The translations under genes and the position numbers were made by a program. Under the pieces are notes generated by a model. The model was given only the letters and a program-made list of their open reading frames with translations. It made no database searches and had not been told where the DNA came from. From Cunninghamia lanceolata (taxonomy: Eukaryota > Streptophyta > Pinopsida > Cupressales > Cupressaceae), in contig BSBN01001687.1 of NCBI GenBank assembly GCA_027924645.1, positions 6,820,001-6,884,000 of the forward strand: 64,000 nt of DNA, written 5' to 3'. Positions 24,501-34,749 of the stretch are shown here, piece by piece; position 1 is the first letter of the stretch, and every line of letters starts with the position of its first letter.

Positions 24501-25293
24501 AATGAGCAAACTACCAACAGTGCAGTTCAGGCACAACTCATGGCTGAGCAACAAAGGATGAAGCAGTTGACAATTGAGCTGTCTAATAGGCCACAAAATG
24601 CTGGAGTTCTAAATTTGGTAAAAGAGCTATATGTTTTAGTATGGGGGAGAATCTTTGAGAAGATTATCCAGGTAAAGACATCTTTGACTTTTCTGTTAAA
24701 TGCTCAGTAGCTATGCAAGAAAGTAGAAACTTTGGTGTAGGCCACCTTGTCCACTGTTTCATTGAGGATTTCTAACTCAACTTTTGTTGAAAAAGTTGTA
24801 TGACACAACAGATGAAACATTATCAGCAGTAGGTATTAATGATAGAATGGTTGTTGCTAAGAAGGTCAATAAGGTTTTGAGTTGTAACTCTACGGCCACA
24901 AATTGTCAGGAGCTCCTAGATATAGTGAAGGAAGGAGTAAAGAATATGAAGAAACATATAGAGGATTTGGTATAACTAGGGCTTCGTTCACCATTCCCAG
25001 ATAATAACACAGTGTTGATGATTGATGACATCAAGGCCCTTCTTTTGACTAAGCAAAATGATCAGACAATTTTCCAAGGTTTAAGTGATTCATCAATAGT
25101 AAAGGAAGTTGAAACTGTGTTGATACCTATGGCCCAGCTAGAATTTCAATTAAAGGTTGTGGTACAAATTTTGCAAACATTTTCTCATAAAGATATAATT
25201 AATCTTGACTTTGGTTTTCAAGATTTGCAGAGTAGACAGGGGCTCTCAGATTCAGAATGGTCTGTATATCAAACAGCGTTGCAAAATTTATGA
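21545..25293 (+). pseudogene. Long accessory ORF between integrase and 3' LTR
   Basis: About 1,250 codons on the element's sense strand, spread over three frames (21545-22774, then 22977-24710, then 24784-25293) with scattered stops. Order of parts: a folded-looking N-terminal third (G-A-H-Q-R-C-L-I-W, F-I-V-H-I-T-P-K-A-I-R-D-M-M, Y-E-F-W-E-L-F-V-T-P-A-F), a charged middle, a Ser/Thr/Pro-rich linker at about 23590-23870, a Lys/Arg patch (K-K-R-K-K-E-N-K) near 23965 and a long coiled-coil stretch at about 24190-24600. I do not recognise a named family. The N-terminal third resembles the regions of plant transposon-associated proteins that read P-F-x-V-x-x-x-x-I-x-x-M. Known Ogre/Tat elements can carry extra ORFs, so this may be a structural or captured gene. 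Confidence 0.6.
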
Positions 25294-25382
25294 TTCAAAA
25301 GTTTTATTTTCAATACACATCTTTTTGTTAGTTTTGGGTTCTTTCAGAGCAGGCTTAGAAGTCCTAATGGTCGCCAAGAACT

Positions 25383-25401
25383 GTAGAGTGTCACACTCTA
25401 C
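25383..25401 (+). other. Perfect 8-bp hairpin at the internal/3' LTR junction
   Basis: GTAGAGTG, a TCA loop, then CACTCTAC. Similarity between the two LTRs begins inside the right arm at TCTAC. Upstream there is no convincing purine tract, so the real 3' LTR boundary may lie within this hairpin. Confidence 0.5.
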
Positions 25402-26995
25402 ATTTTGTTTTAGTTTTGTCTTAATATCTACGGCTTAGTGCACGGGTCTTCAAAATATTTCTATACATGAGTTGCGCCAAGTGTCAAAGCCACAACAATG
25501 TTTCAAGTATCAAGTTTTATGCGGAATGCGCCACGTATTAGGTAGCATCGCCAGTTTATTTTGTTTTAATGTTGCAGATGGCACCATGTGTCATATGCGG
25601 AGGCAGTCTCAAAAAGCTTCCTTTCTTGCTACATTGTATGTGGAGGGTGCCATGTGTCTTTTGAGTTTTATGTGGATGATGCCTCGTGTCTCTTTCTGAA
25701 TTAATATTGATGTCAACATAAACCATGGTGGGCCACAATTTATTTGGTTTCAAGCTTGCAGAGGATGCCACGTGGTGTTATGCAGAGAAGGAGTTGCTTT
25801 ATTCATAACTCTTGTAGTGAGAAACTTTCTTTTAATTCACAGTTTTGTTCAGAATGCGACAAGTGTCAACTTCCACAGGACCTTTCAAAAGTTTTATTTG
25901 TTTCAGCAGTGTTGCAGAAGTTACTGCATGTTAGCTAGCATGAGCACAGGGGCCACCATCTGTCCTAGTTTTATTCCCTTTGAGGGTAGTGAGTTATGAA
26001 GGTTGTGGGTCCCATTATTATTATGTCTCAATTTATAAGTGAAGTGGGTTGTGATAGATGTCCTAACGGAAGGCGCCCGAGTATAAAGACACAGGTTTTA
26101 AAGGGCTCCATAGGATAGGACACGTATCATTTTTTTGGAGACTGCAAAATGTGACAAGTGTCTTTTTCCTGTTGATTTCTTTGAAGACAAAGGAGTTTCT
26201 AAGTAGATGCGAATGCTGCCATCTGTCATATTTCTTTTCAGTTTTATGCGCACGGGTCTCGCCATGTGTCTGAGGTGGTGTGCCACATAATACTTTGCCC
26301 CAGCCAATGAGTGTGCAAGAGGGATGGCCGTTACAAATTCAAAAGATCATAACTGCCATGTAATTCCAGTAATCTTCAATTTTGTTGGGTCGTTGAGGAT
26401 TTGGGTTGTTGCAAGCAATCTTGGGTCAAATCGATGATTATAAATATGCAAAATTTGGAATATAGAGGATATATAGATTCATTGATCTTTGATAAGTTTT
26501 AGTCAGAAATCTAAAAGAGGAGTCAGAGACTTTGCTGTGACCAGTTTATATCATTTTGCCTTTATTTTGTTGTTCTTGATAAGAAAGTTAATATATCTGT
26601 GCCTTTTATGTTGCTGGAAGATTAATAAGAAGAAATATGTTCTGTGCCTTAGTTGATATCATCTATGTCTTTGCAAAGTTGTCTGGCTATAAGCCTTTGA
26701 TAATGTTCATTATATCTATTTATATTGATCATGTAGTATCTACTCTTTAATATAAATGTATCTTTAGAATAGCTTCACTATGCTTGAATTGAAGGGATAC
26801 TTTTTACTTAGGTACATCGCCATAATTAGATTTGCTTATTGTATCTGTAATCCTATTAATTTCTTCCCCTTTGTTCAAAACCCAATTGAAATAGAGAAGA
26901 GCCAGCTTCTTTAAAATCTAGAGGTCGTTTCAAGTAGCAAGTCCCACATTCTTGAAACTTCCCATGTTGGAGAACCTGCGCAATTTTATACATCA
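25397..26995 (+). repeat. 3' LTR of the Tat-like element with a G-box-like motif array
   Basis: Second copy of the LTR, about 1.60 kb, ending T-A-T-A-C-A-T-C-A at 26995. Over 25465-26290 a loose unit recurs about every 50-90 bp: a T-G-C-G-G-A-like start, a short spacer, then GCCACGTGTC or a close variant. Clear examples start near 25470, 25519, 25571, 25638, 25672, 25754, 25846, 26039, 26140, 26203 and 26243. Several carry ATGTGTC, the CpG-decay form of ACGTGTC. The TATA box is at 26439-26446. Confidence 0.85.
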
Positions 26996-29900
26996 ACAAT
27001 AATCAACTGATAAAGAAAATGTGAAAGAAGAGTTAGGGTTTAGAGAGAAGAAAAAATATAAAAGAAATGGGCAACCTCTGAATTTGATCCCACTTTACTT
27101 AATAGATCTAGTAAGATTAAAAAATAACCTCAAATACAATGGTCGATTTATTTCACACAATAATGTACATATCAAATGCAAGAGTCTAAGGAATTACATA
27201 GAAATTTGGGATGGAAAGCATGAAAACACCATATTACATGTGCAATGATCAAACTTTATTCCTTAATCTTAGATCAAGATATAACAATTAATCACTTATC
27301 TCACCAAGATATACCAAGTACAATTGAAAATTCAAATACATTACCACCAAATGGCATAAACATAGAGAAGACCAGGTGATTTCTTCTAATTGGCACCAAA
27401 CTTGGTAGATTACATGCGATAGAAGGATTCTCACACTGTACATGTGTTATAATTCACCGTTACATGCCTATCTCCCCCCTAAAAACAAAATGACACTCCT
27501 CTTTTTATAGAGGTGATCTTTCATGTAGTTCCATGACTAGGTTGGCCAAATTTCAAATTTAATATCCCCCACCCAAATAGGGTAGGACCTAATTCAAATT
27601 TCAATTTACAAGTTACATGCTTGTCCCATGGATAGGATAGGTTCTATTTGGACATCCTATAAAAGAAACTTGACCATAGCTCCAACATCATTTCTTCATT
27701 TCTTCACATGCAACAGTAGCTATCCATACATCAAGCATAAATAACCTTGCATTGTTGTATAAAGCTAAGTTATCTAGGCTCACACTATCTTCCTCCTACC
27801 TCAGAACGTTTCCAATATCTTGAACCTAGATCAAGCCATCAATGGCAACTAGGGATCCAAAATATCCACATCTAATCCTAGGTGCAGGACTAGTTGTATT
27901 GTTTGTTGGTGTTGCCAAAATATGAATCAATTATCATTAGACAACAAATGTGGACCCTCCTTCGACATTCTAGTGAAATCAATATTTTAAAAATTTGTTG
28001 CCACCTTCACATTTCAAACTTCCTTCTTTGATGTTTCAGTGTTTCGACAAAACTCAGAACCTACGAACTTCTTTTGTTTTTCATTTTTGGTGATTTGGTG
28101 TTTCGGTGAACTTTGAAACTGGCAAACCATTTGTCTCTTTTTTTATTTTTGGCACTTTTGGAGGTTTGCAAACTGAAAGATTCACCAAAACATATTTGTG
28201 TTCATCTTGAAATGCATTTTTATGCTTCAGTGTTTGGTGAACTATTAAACCTATGAACCTTGTTTCTGCGCTTTTGTCAGTTCACAAACTAAGAATGTTT
28301 TTGAAACATTTTAGAACACCATCTTCTTTATGAGTTTTCCCAAAGACAAGTTTTTCAGTAATAGGAGCAATTCGTGAACTTGTCACTTTGCCAAAAATGA
28401 TAAGAAAAAATATTTCGACGAATCAGCCAAAATTGAAACTCATGAACTTCTTTTTGGTGGTTTTGAAGGTTCGCAAACTGGAAGATTCATTGAAATATGT
28501 TCTTTATTCAACTTTACAATGCATTTTTAGCAAAGATGTGAGTTTGCAAACTAAACATCATGCCAAAAAAAATAAATGTAAGCCTTTTCAGTAAATCAAC
28601 AAGTTCGCAAACTTGAGAACCTATCAAAAGGTTCACTAAAAGAGGAAAATGATGAAATATGTTCAAGCTATTAATTCAAATAAGTCTCCCCCTTTTCTAA
28701 TTTGAACTTGGTGTTAAAAAACATAAGGAGAGCTTAGGATTACTTTGGAAGATTTTAAATCTAATGCAACAATCCTATAATAGATGAATGTTTTGATATC
28801 CTAATAAATACCAATTTATCTCATTTCGCCATTGAACACTTCTTGAATGAGTACATACTCAGAATAAAACATATCTCATGATAGATAAAACACTTCACAA
28901 GGAATGCAATAGAAGCAACAATATGGAATCACATCACCCAAGCCAGGGGGCCCCTACTTTGCATGAGCAAAGTGGGACATGTTGTGTAGGGCACAACAAA
29001 TGCCAACCAAAATAGGAAAATTCTCCAGAGCATTCTAAGATGGGAAAACCAATCCAAGACCTGGAATATCAGTCCAACCAAACACAATAGAAGATTGAGT
29101 ACCCGAACAAACCAAGAGCAAGAATGCTTAAATTACAAGATCCAATTATTTTGAAACCCAAGTGTGTGCATGTCATTCTTTTACCTTTCCTTACACATGT
29201 AAGAACTTGTATCACAAACCAAAGATTAGGCTAACATGAAATTGATTTTTCTTTGAAATGATCACTTGTCCATAGCTCCACTACTAGTCGAGTATCCATA
29301 GCCACAATAGAGATATCACTAACCCCACCTAAGGTCTTTCCCTATTTCTAGTCAGGCATCTATAGCCTCAGTAGAGATTGCCCAGATCACCCAGATAGTT
29401 GAGTTCTCCTAATATATCCTTCTTTTCCTCCTCTATTTTCGACTTTTAACTTTTTTTGTCAATTTTAGCTCATTTTCTCATGAAGATTTCTCAACTTGCA
29501 AGAATTGAAGCTTTCTATCAGGTTGTGGGTTAAGGTTGGCCTATAAGGAGCAAGCCACTCCTAGGTCAAACCATGGTGGTGACCTAAAAAGCTAAAATCT
29601 TTAGATTTTTCACCTAATAACTGGCTGCAACAGTTGATTCCAGCAAGCATTAGGAAGCATTAAAGTGTGAATATGTATAAGATTTCAAGAAAACATTTTC
29701 TCAAGCATAGAAACCACCTTAACTCTAGTCGAACCAGTAAACACACAAGCTGATATGAATGTTGCCAGATAGAAAATTCTAGGAAATGACCAATTTCTTA
29801 GCAAGAAATGACTGAAAACATCTCTCTAGTAATGATTCCACTATTTACCCATTAACACATCCCCTTTACCATCTAGAAACATGCACCTAATTTGCAAAGT

Positions 29901-30130
29901 AGTGCCCCAAAACCTAGGACATGAGAGAAAAATAATAAGCCGAGACTAAAATCAAAACCAACCAAATTGACTGAAAGCAAACTAGAACAAAAAGATAACA
30001 TCATCAGAAAACTTACTTGACAAGATAAAATAAGGCCCAAAAATAAAATAGCTACTAAAACTTCAAATGAAAACTAGCTAACTAAACACCTATCCAACTA
30101 AACCTAACTCAGACCACAAAAAAAAACTCA
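26996..30130. other. Non-coding stretch right of the Tat-like element
   Basis: No coding region is recognisable. It contains the degenerate repeat at about 28040-28640 listed separately. The remainder shows neither LTR pair nor structured RNA that I can support. Confidence 0.4.
28040..28640. repeat. Degenerate repeat, period about 300 bp
   Basis: Two diverged copies, starting near 28158 and 28461, share G-A-G-G-T-T-T-G-C-A-A-A-C-T-G-like and G-C-A-T-T-T-T-T-strings. Shorter pieces of the same T-T-C-G-C-A-A-A-C-T phrase recur to 28640. No protein is supported. Confidence 0.5.
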
Positions 30131-30214
30131 TAATTATCAATATAGATCACACATAATCATTGCAAAGGAAACAACCACACATCCATACCAAAGAAAGCAA
30201 AGAAAGAAAAGACA

Positions 30215-31545
30215 TGCTAACCTAACTATGTACAAAGGGGGGGGCACAATAGTCTTAATAAAAAAATGCTTGAGGTAATACCCATTGACTGGCAATGGGA
30301 CAAGTTCCTTAGTTAAAGAGCTAAATCTATATGCATTTTCCCCTAGGATTTTAATTATTTGGAAAGGACCTAACCAAATTCTATCAAATTTAGAATGATC
30401 CCCATTTTTCTCCTTTGCCTTATCCCACAAAAGGACCAAATTTTCTATCCTAAATGCCTTGATTTTAGCTCATCTATGAAACCGTCTCTTAACTATTGTT
30501 TGATGTTTCACAAAATGTTCCAGTGCAACATCTCTTTTTTCCTCTAGACTCATTAGGTTTAACAATCTTTCTTCTATTTTATGCTCAACTGCTAGATAAT
30601 CTTTCATAAATTGTAAGGTTTGGATTTTCAAATTTATAGGAAAAGTTGGACTAAGGCTATAGACTAGTTGATATGGTGATGTACCCAAAGAATTCTTAAT
30701 TCTAGTCCTATCAGCCAATAGTGCAAATCTTAACTAAGTGTGCCAGTCCCTAGGATTCCTTTCCAATAATTTTTTTATAACATCTATTAAGTTCTTATTA
30801 GTAGATTCAACAAAACCGTTCCCTTGTGGGTAATAATTAGAAGATAATTTTACAATTACCCCATGTTCAAAAGTCCATTGCAACAATTTAAAAGAGGAGA
30901 AAGTAGAATCATTATCACATACTAGAGCAAATGGAATCTCAAACTTAGTGATAATATGTTCCTTTATGATAGTTTTAGAAGTGCAGTCTTTGTATGCCTG
31001 AGCTTCACCTCACCTTGTACAATAATCCACAATAGTTAGGATGAACTTATGCCCTGTAGAAGAATTTGGCTTAATCACACCTATAAAATCCAAGCCCCAT
31101 TGGGAAAAATGACCTTATGTCATAAAATTCTCAAATGAGCAGAGGTTTGGCATGTATGGCACTTTCTCACATGTTGGTATGTATCTTTGAATAATTTAGG
31201 TCAATAATATTCTGCCCTAAGGATTTGATGAGTTATAGCATCTCCTAAACCATGTCTTGTCCCAAACTTTTCATGAAATTCTATCATCACTTGGTATGCT
31301 TCACCTATGTTTAGGCACCTTAGATAAATACCTTCACAGTTCTTTCTATAGAGAATATGTGACTTGATCATATAGTTGTTGTTTTTGATCCTTAGTGCCC
31401 TTCTCTGGGTGGAATTCAGACTTTCTGGGCACCTGTTGTTTAGTAAATAATAAACTATATCTTGGTACCAAGGATCAATAGTGGCCTCTACTAAGTATTG
31501 TTGACACACCAGTTGTTGAGCTAATTCTATTAATGATCTAGACAA
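30215..31545 (-). pseudogene. Ty3 integrase remnant
   Basis: Read from 31545 down to about 30215. The zinc-binding domain is visible (F-H-E-K-F-G-x-R-H-G, then a C-H-T-C-Q at about 31158), then part of the catalytic core around Y-Y-P-Q-G-N-G (about 30820). P-Y-Q-L-V-Y follows at about 30668, and a GPF-type C-terminal segment L-G-P-F-Q-I-I-K at about 30365. At least two frame changes and many stops occur between 31200 and 30720. It resembles the integrase of the Tat-like element more than the chromovirus one. RT, gag and LTRs are missing, so this is a 5'-deleted scrap. Confidence 0.85.
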
Positions 31546-32264
31546 ACCCTATCCTCTCACCAACTTCATGGGTTGGATCTCTAGGTCACTATGATATTAA
31601 ATTGAACCACAAAGTTGAAATGGTAAGGAAATTACAATTACAATTTTTATTTTAAGAAAAATAAATAAATAGCATTTGAAATTTTTGGGGGGGGAGTTTG
31701 GGGGGCGAATAGGGTAGATCCTTACCACTTATGCCCATTCCCTTAGGTACAGCCCCTGTAGGTTGTAATGCACCGCAAGGAGGTCCGCAACCTTCATGGA
31801 GGTTTTTGGCCCACTTTAGGACATGCACCCTCTCTTCCCCTTCACAAAGTTCCTTCCTAGCCAAACCTTGTAAGTCAAAAAAAATATCTCTACATTATAA
31901 CTTGTGCCTTTTTAATATGTTATATATATGAAAACATGGATTTCAAACTTACCTTCCTTTGCTTGGACTCCTTCCTCACCCACTTTCCTTTTTGCAAGTA
32001 ATGAATCAATGAGTTTGTGAGGGGTAAACATTCTTTTATGCTAGGGATTTAGGGTTTTAAAGTTTTCCCTAATAGTTTAGTGATACTTAATGTTATTTAA
32101 GTTTGCTTTAGAGTTAATTAATCTTGGTAAAGAATTTTTGTTTTATTAAGAGCTAATTAAAGTGTTGACCTTGTCTAACCTTTGAGAGATGAATTAATTT
32201 GTGTTTAATTATTTGGAAATGCTTAATGTTTTACGTTTGTAATTTATTAGTCGTTGGGTTTTAA
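31546..32264. other. Non-coding stretch with G-rich patch
   Basis: No gene recognised. At 31687-31714 the plus strand has runs of eight, six and three G with short spacers, a sequence able to form a G-quadruplex. The short frames on both strands over 31650-31930 overlap each other and show no family motif. Confidence 0.4.
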
Positions 32265-32485
32265 TTTTTTTTTTTTTTTTGAATTAGTAAGGATGATTAT
32301 AGCATCATAATATTTATATATTAATAATAAAGTTGCTACAAATTACAAAAAAGCCCTAACAGGCTAGGATCTGTTCATGAAGATCATAGAGAAAGTACAG
32401 ATCTTAGTAATATAAACAAAAAGCCCTAAAAGGCCATAATGAAAGAAGTGAAAATCAAAAGCCAAAAAACCCTAAACAGAGTATA

Positions 32486-33058
32486 TCATGGATTTCCAAC
32501 ATTTAGGTTTGCAAATCTAAACCCTTGATATGCAACAAGGTCATCATCTACCATTGTTGGATCATTGTCATTGCGAAAAGGAGCCGCTGGTGGTTGGAAA
32601 TGAGACAAGAAACTCCAAGAATTAAAAACTTCTTCAAACTTCTCCCTCTGGGAATGACCAAAAACAATTTTGTGAGCCCAAAGCGATCTCTCAAAAACCT
32701 CTTTGTTGTTAGATTGCAGAATGGTAACCATCGATTGATAAACACAATTGTAACTGGATTTTTTAATAATATCCTCACGAAGAAATATTCCCCCAATTAA
32801 AGTCAAGTCATAATGAAGATTATCACTGGTAAAATCTTCAAAGAGCCTTGCCTTTAGGATAAGATAATCATGAACAAATAAGGCAGCTAATATTTTAACA
32901 ATGTCAACATACTGGAACATATACATAGCATTAGATAGAAAATGTGAAACTAGATGGGATGCATAGCTTATGCTGGATTGCAAAAGAAATTCCCTGTCAC
33001 AAACATCAGCCAGAGCGTCATCCACCTCTTCATCAAACAATTTGAAAGACCTTGACAT
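32486..33058 (-). CDS. ORF of unknown function downstream of LINE RNase H
   Basis: Open for 190 codons with an ATG at 33058, the longest clean frame between RNase H and the poly(A) tail. The product begins M-S-R-S-F-K-L-F-D-E-E-V and ends in a Pro-rich, acidic tail. It is mostly helical in character, with no signal peptide or known motif. About 480 bp separate it from the end of RNase H. It may be a third ORF of the LINE, or host sequence carried at the 3' end. The second LINE remnant (47.1-50.3 kb) also has an ORF in this place, but I see no sequence similarity between the two. Confidence 0.4.
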   Translation of the reverse strand: MSRSFKLFDEEVDDALADVCDREFLLQSSISYASHLVSHFLSNAMYMFQYVDIVKILAALFVHDYLILKARLFEDFTSDNLHYDLTLIGGIFLREDIIKKSSYNCVYQSMVTILQSNNKEVFERSLWAHKIVFGHSQREKFEEVFNSWSFLSHFQPPAAPFRNDNDPTMVDDDLVAYQGFRFANLNVGNP

Positions 33059-33539
33059 TAGATCTGAGTTGATATTCCCATGAAGTGGCTACTCCTAATG
33101 CTAGACTAGGAGAAGAAGACGACCATTGGGAGGTATGATAGACATAATTGAGAAGCTGCAAGATGTAAAGGCAACAACACTGCAATAGGGGAAGAATGGA
33201 AAAGAAGCCACCATTCTCTTCTAAATAAAAAGAGCTTCGTACGAACCAAAATAATGAGTAAAAGTCCTTCAATCGGGAGGAAATATAATGAGAAACCAAA
33301 CGAAATCTTTTAAAGGTTTAAAAAATCATCTCACACCACACATCATACCAAGGATTCAATGAACCCATGAGAATAATACATGTGCAAGGCTAGGCAATCA
33401 ATGCCAGCTGGAAGTCAACTTAAATTGCTACATTGCAAAAAAGAAGGCCAAAAAAATTCACTTCTAAGCCTGTCAAAAAACAAAAAAGTTAGATAAAACA
33501 AAATTTCCACCCAAGGGGAGGATCATGGAAGAGTCTAGG

Positions 33540-34416
33540 CTTTGATCAGACTCCAAAGAGAAGGATATTTATCAATATTGTTTTGATCAATCTCCAAGGA
33601 GTCCTCCCCATTTAGAAGACAGGCCATATTTGCTAGAGTATCAGCTGCTTTGTTACCTTCTCTTAGAGTATGTGTACACATTAAACCATCAAAATGATTT
33701 AAAAGACTCCAAGCTTCATTTAAGATATAGGTTAGTTTCTAATTATGCATTGATCTTTTCTAAAAAGCATGAACAATAACCTGTGAATCACCTTAAAGAA
33801 TTAGAATTTTAATTCCCAATCTTATGACAGTATGGATACCTAAAAGAAAAGCTTGTGCTTTTGCAGCATTATTTGTCCCATCAACCACCCCAGCTGCTTT
33901 GGCACAAAGAAGATTACCTCTCTGATTTCTAACAACATAACCAATTCCAGATTTCCCTGGGTTCCCCTTGGAATCCCCATCTACATTAATTTTGATCCAA
34001 TCAGAAGGAGGGGGGATCCAATGTACATTTTTCTGAACAACTTAAGAAGTAGAGGATTTAGAACCTAGGCATCCAGGTGTAATTACATGAAGGTATTTCC
34101 ACTTTTTCAAAATAGTATCATCCCAAATAGAAAAAGCTACTCCAAAATTTCCAAACACTTGAGTCACGACCAGCTTAGAAATGGAGATCTCAATTTTAGC
34201 AATAACTTTCTCCCAAGGCATAATTTCTTTTCTAAATATCCTTATGTTTCTTTCAAGCCAAATGTTCCAAGTAATTATAGAAGGGGATACAACCCAAATG
34301 GAGGAGAACAAGGATTTTTTGAAGAGAATAGGCCGGCCTTGGAATAATTTCAAGAGAGTGTCTAGAACCATAGCTATACAAATAACATTCTTTAAAAAAA
34401 TTATTAAATATGGCAC
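33540..34416 (-). pseudogene. LINE ORF2 C-terminus: zf-RVT linker and RNase H
   Basis: The segment W-N-I-W-L-E-R-N-I-R-I-F-R at about 34280-34240 is the typical end of the plant LINE zf-RVT region. It is followed by W-I-K-I-N-V-D-G-D-S-K-G-N-P-G-K-S-G (about 34000-33945) and N-N-A-A-K-A-Q-A-F (Glu position replaced). Then come G-D-S-Q-V-I and R-E-G-N-K-A-A-D-T-L-A-N-M-A (about 33665-33620) of an RNase H domain. Stops are scattered. The domain removes RNA from the cDNA hybrid in a working element. Confidence 0.8.
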
Positions 34417-34467
34417 TTAAATTTGAATGTTGGGAAACTTTATAGATGCTAAATTCAATTTTGTTTT

Positions 34468-34732
34468 TGTTGGAATTAGTATTACATCATAATAAATAAA
34501 TGATAGGATTAGATAATAAATAAATAAAACAAATGTTAGTTTATAATAGTTAGTTGGGAAGTTCCTTTCCTATAGGAAAGTTTAGTTAGTTTTGTATGGG
34601 AATATAATGGATTTATAAGCCAATGGAATGTAATGTAAAATGTGTGAGGTTGAATGTAATAGGATCTCACTTATTATAAGTGAGTAGAAATGAATTAACT
34701 TTGTAATATTTATGAATACCAATTTACCAATT
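34468..34732 (+). repeat. 5' LTR of the non-autonomous element
   Basis: 265 bp, starting TGTTGGAATTAG and ending T-T-T-A-C-C-A-A-T-T. Differs from the 3' copy by scattered substitutions and a few small indels (about 20 bp near 34585-34600). Confidence 0.9.
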
Positions 34733-34749
34733 TGGTATCAAAACAAAGG
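34733..34749 (+). promoter_or_regulatory. Primer binding site, initiator-Met type
   Basis: TGGTATCAAAACAAAGG directly abuts the 5' LTR. It matches the first eight bases of the common plant tRNA-iMet PBS TGGTATCAGAGC, then diverges, with G-to-A at position 9. Confidence 0.75.

Larger units (their letters stand above)
13272..26995 (+). mobile_element. Tat-like Ty3 LTR retrotransposon with accessory 3' ORF
   Basis: A pair of long direct repeats (about 13272-14893 and 25397-26995) encloses gag, protease, RNase H, RT, RNase H, integrase and a further sense ORF. The total is about 13.7 kb, large for a plant Ty3 element and in the range of the Tat group. There is no chromodomain. Gag-pol is in one frame from 14947 to 19704, broken only by stop codons. 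Two frameshifts follow inside integrase. I could not find a target-site duplication or an unambiguous polypurine tract, so the ends are accurate only to a few bases. By eye the LTRs differ at several percent of sites plus small indels, so the copy is not recent. Confidence 0.9.
32265..34420 (-). mobile_element. 5'-truncated L1-type LINE with poly(A) tail
   Basis: On the minus strand the order is a zf-RVT-like linker (about 34416-34100), RNase H (about 34030-33540), an ORF of 190 codons (33058-32486), a 3' UTR and an A16 tail (T16 on the plus strand, 32265-32280). The RT and endonuclease parts are absent, as expected for incomplete reverse transcription of a LINE. I found no convincing target-site duplication. 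Confidence 0.75.

Noticed and set aside
31652..31931. Possible small host gene on either strand
   Set aside because: Both strands are open in overlapping frames with Pro/Gly-rich products and no recognisable domain. Chance in a locally GC-rich patch is more likely.
33853..34420. Plus-strand ORFs opposite the LINE RNase H
   Set aside because: The minus strand carries recognisable zf-RVT and RNase H motifs in the same place, so the plus-strand frames are shadows.
32265..34440. Target-site duplication around the first LINE
   Set aside because: Only a six-base GTTGGG match between the flanks was found, too short and not at the expected edges.
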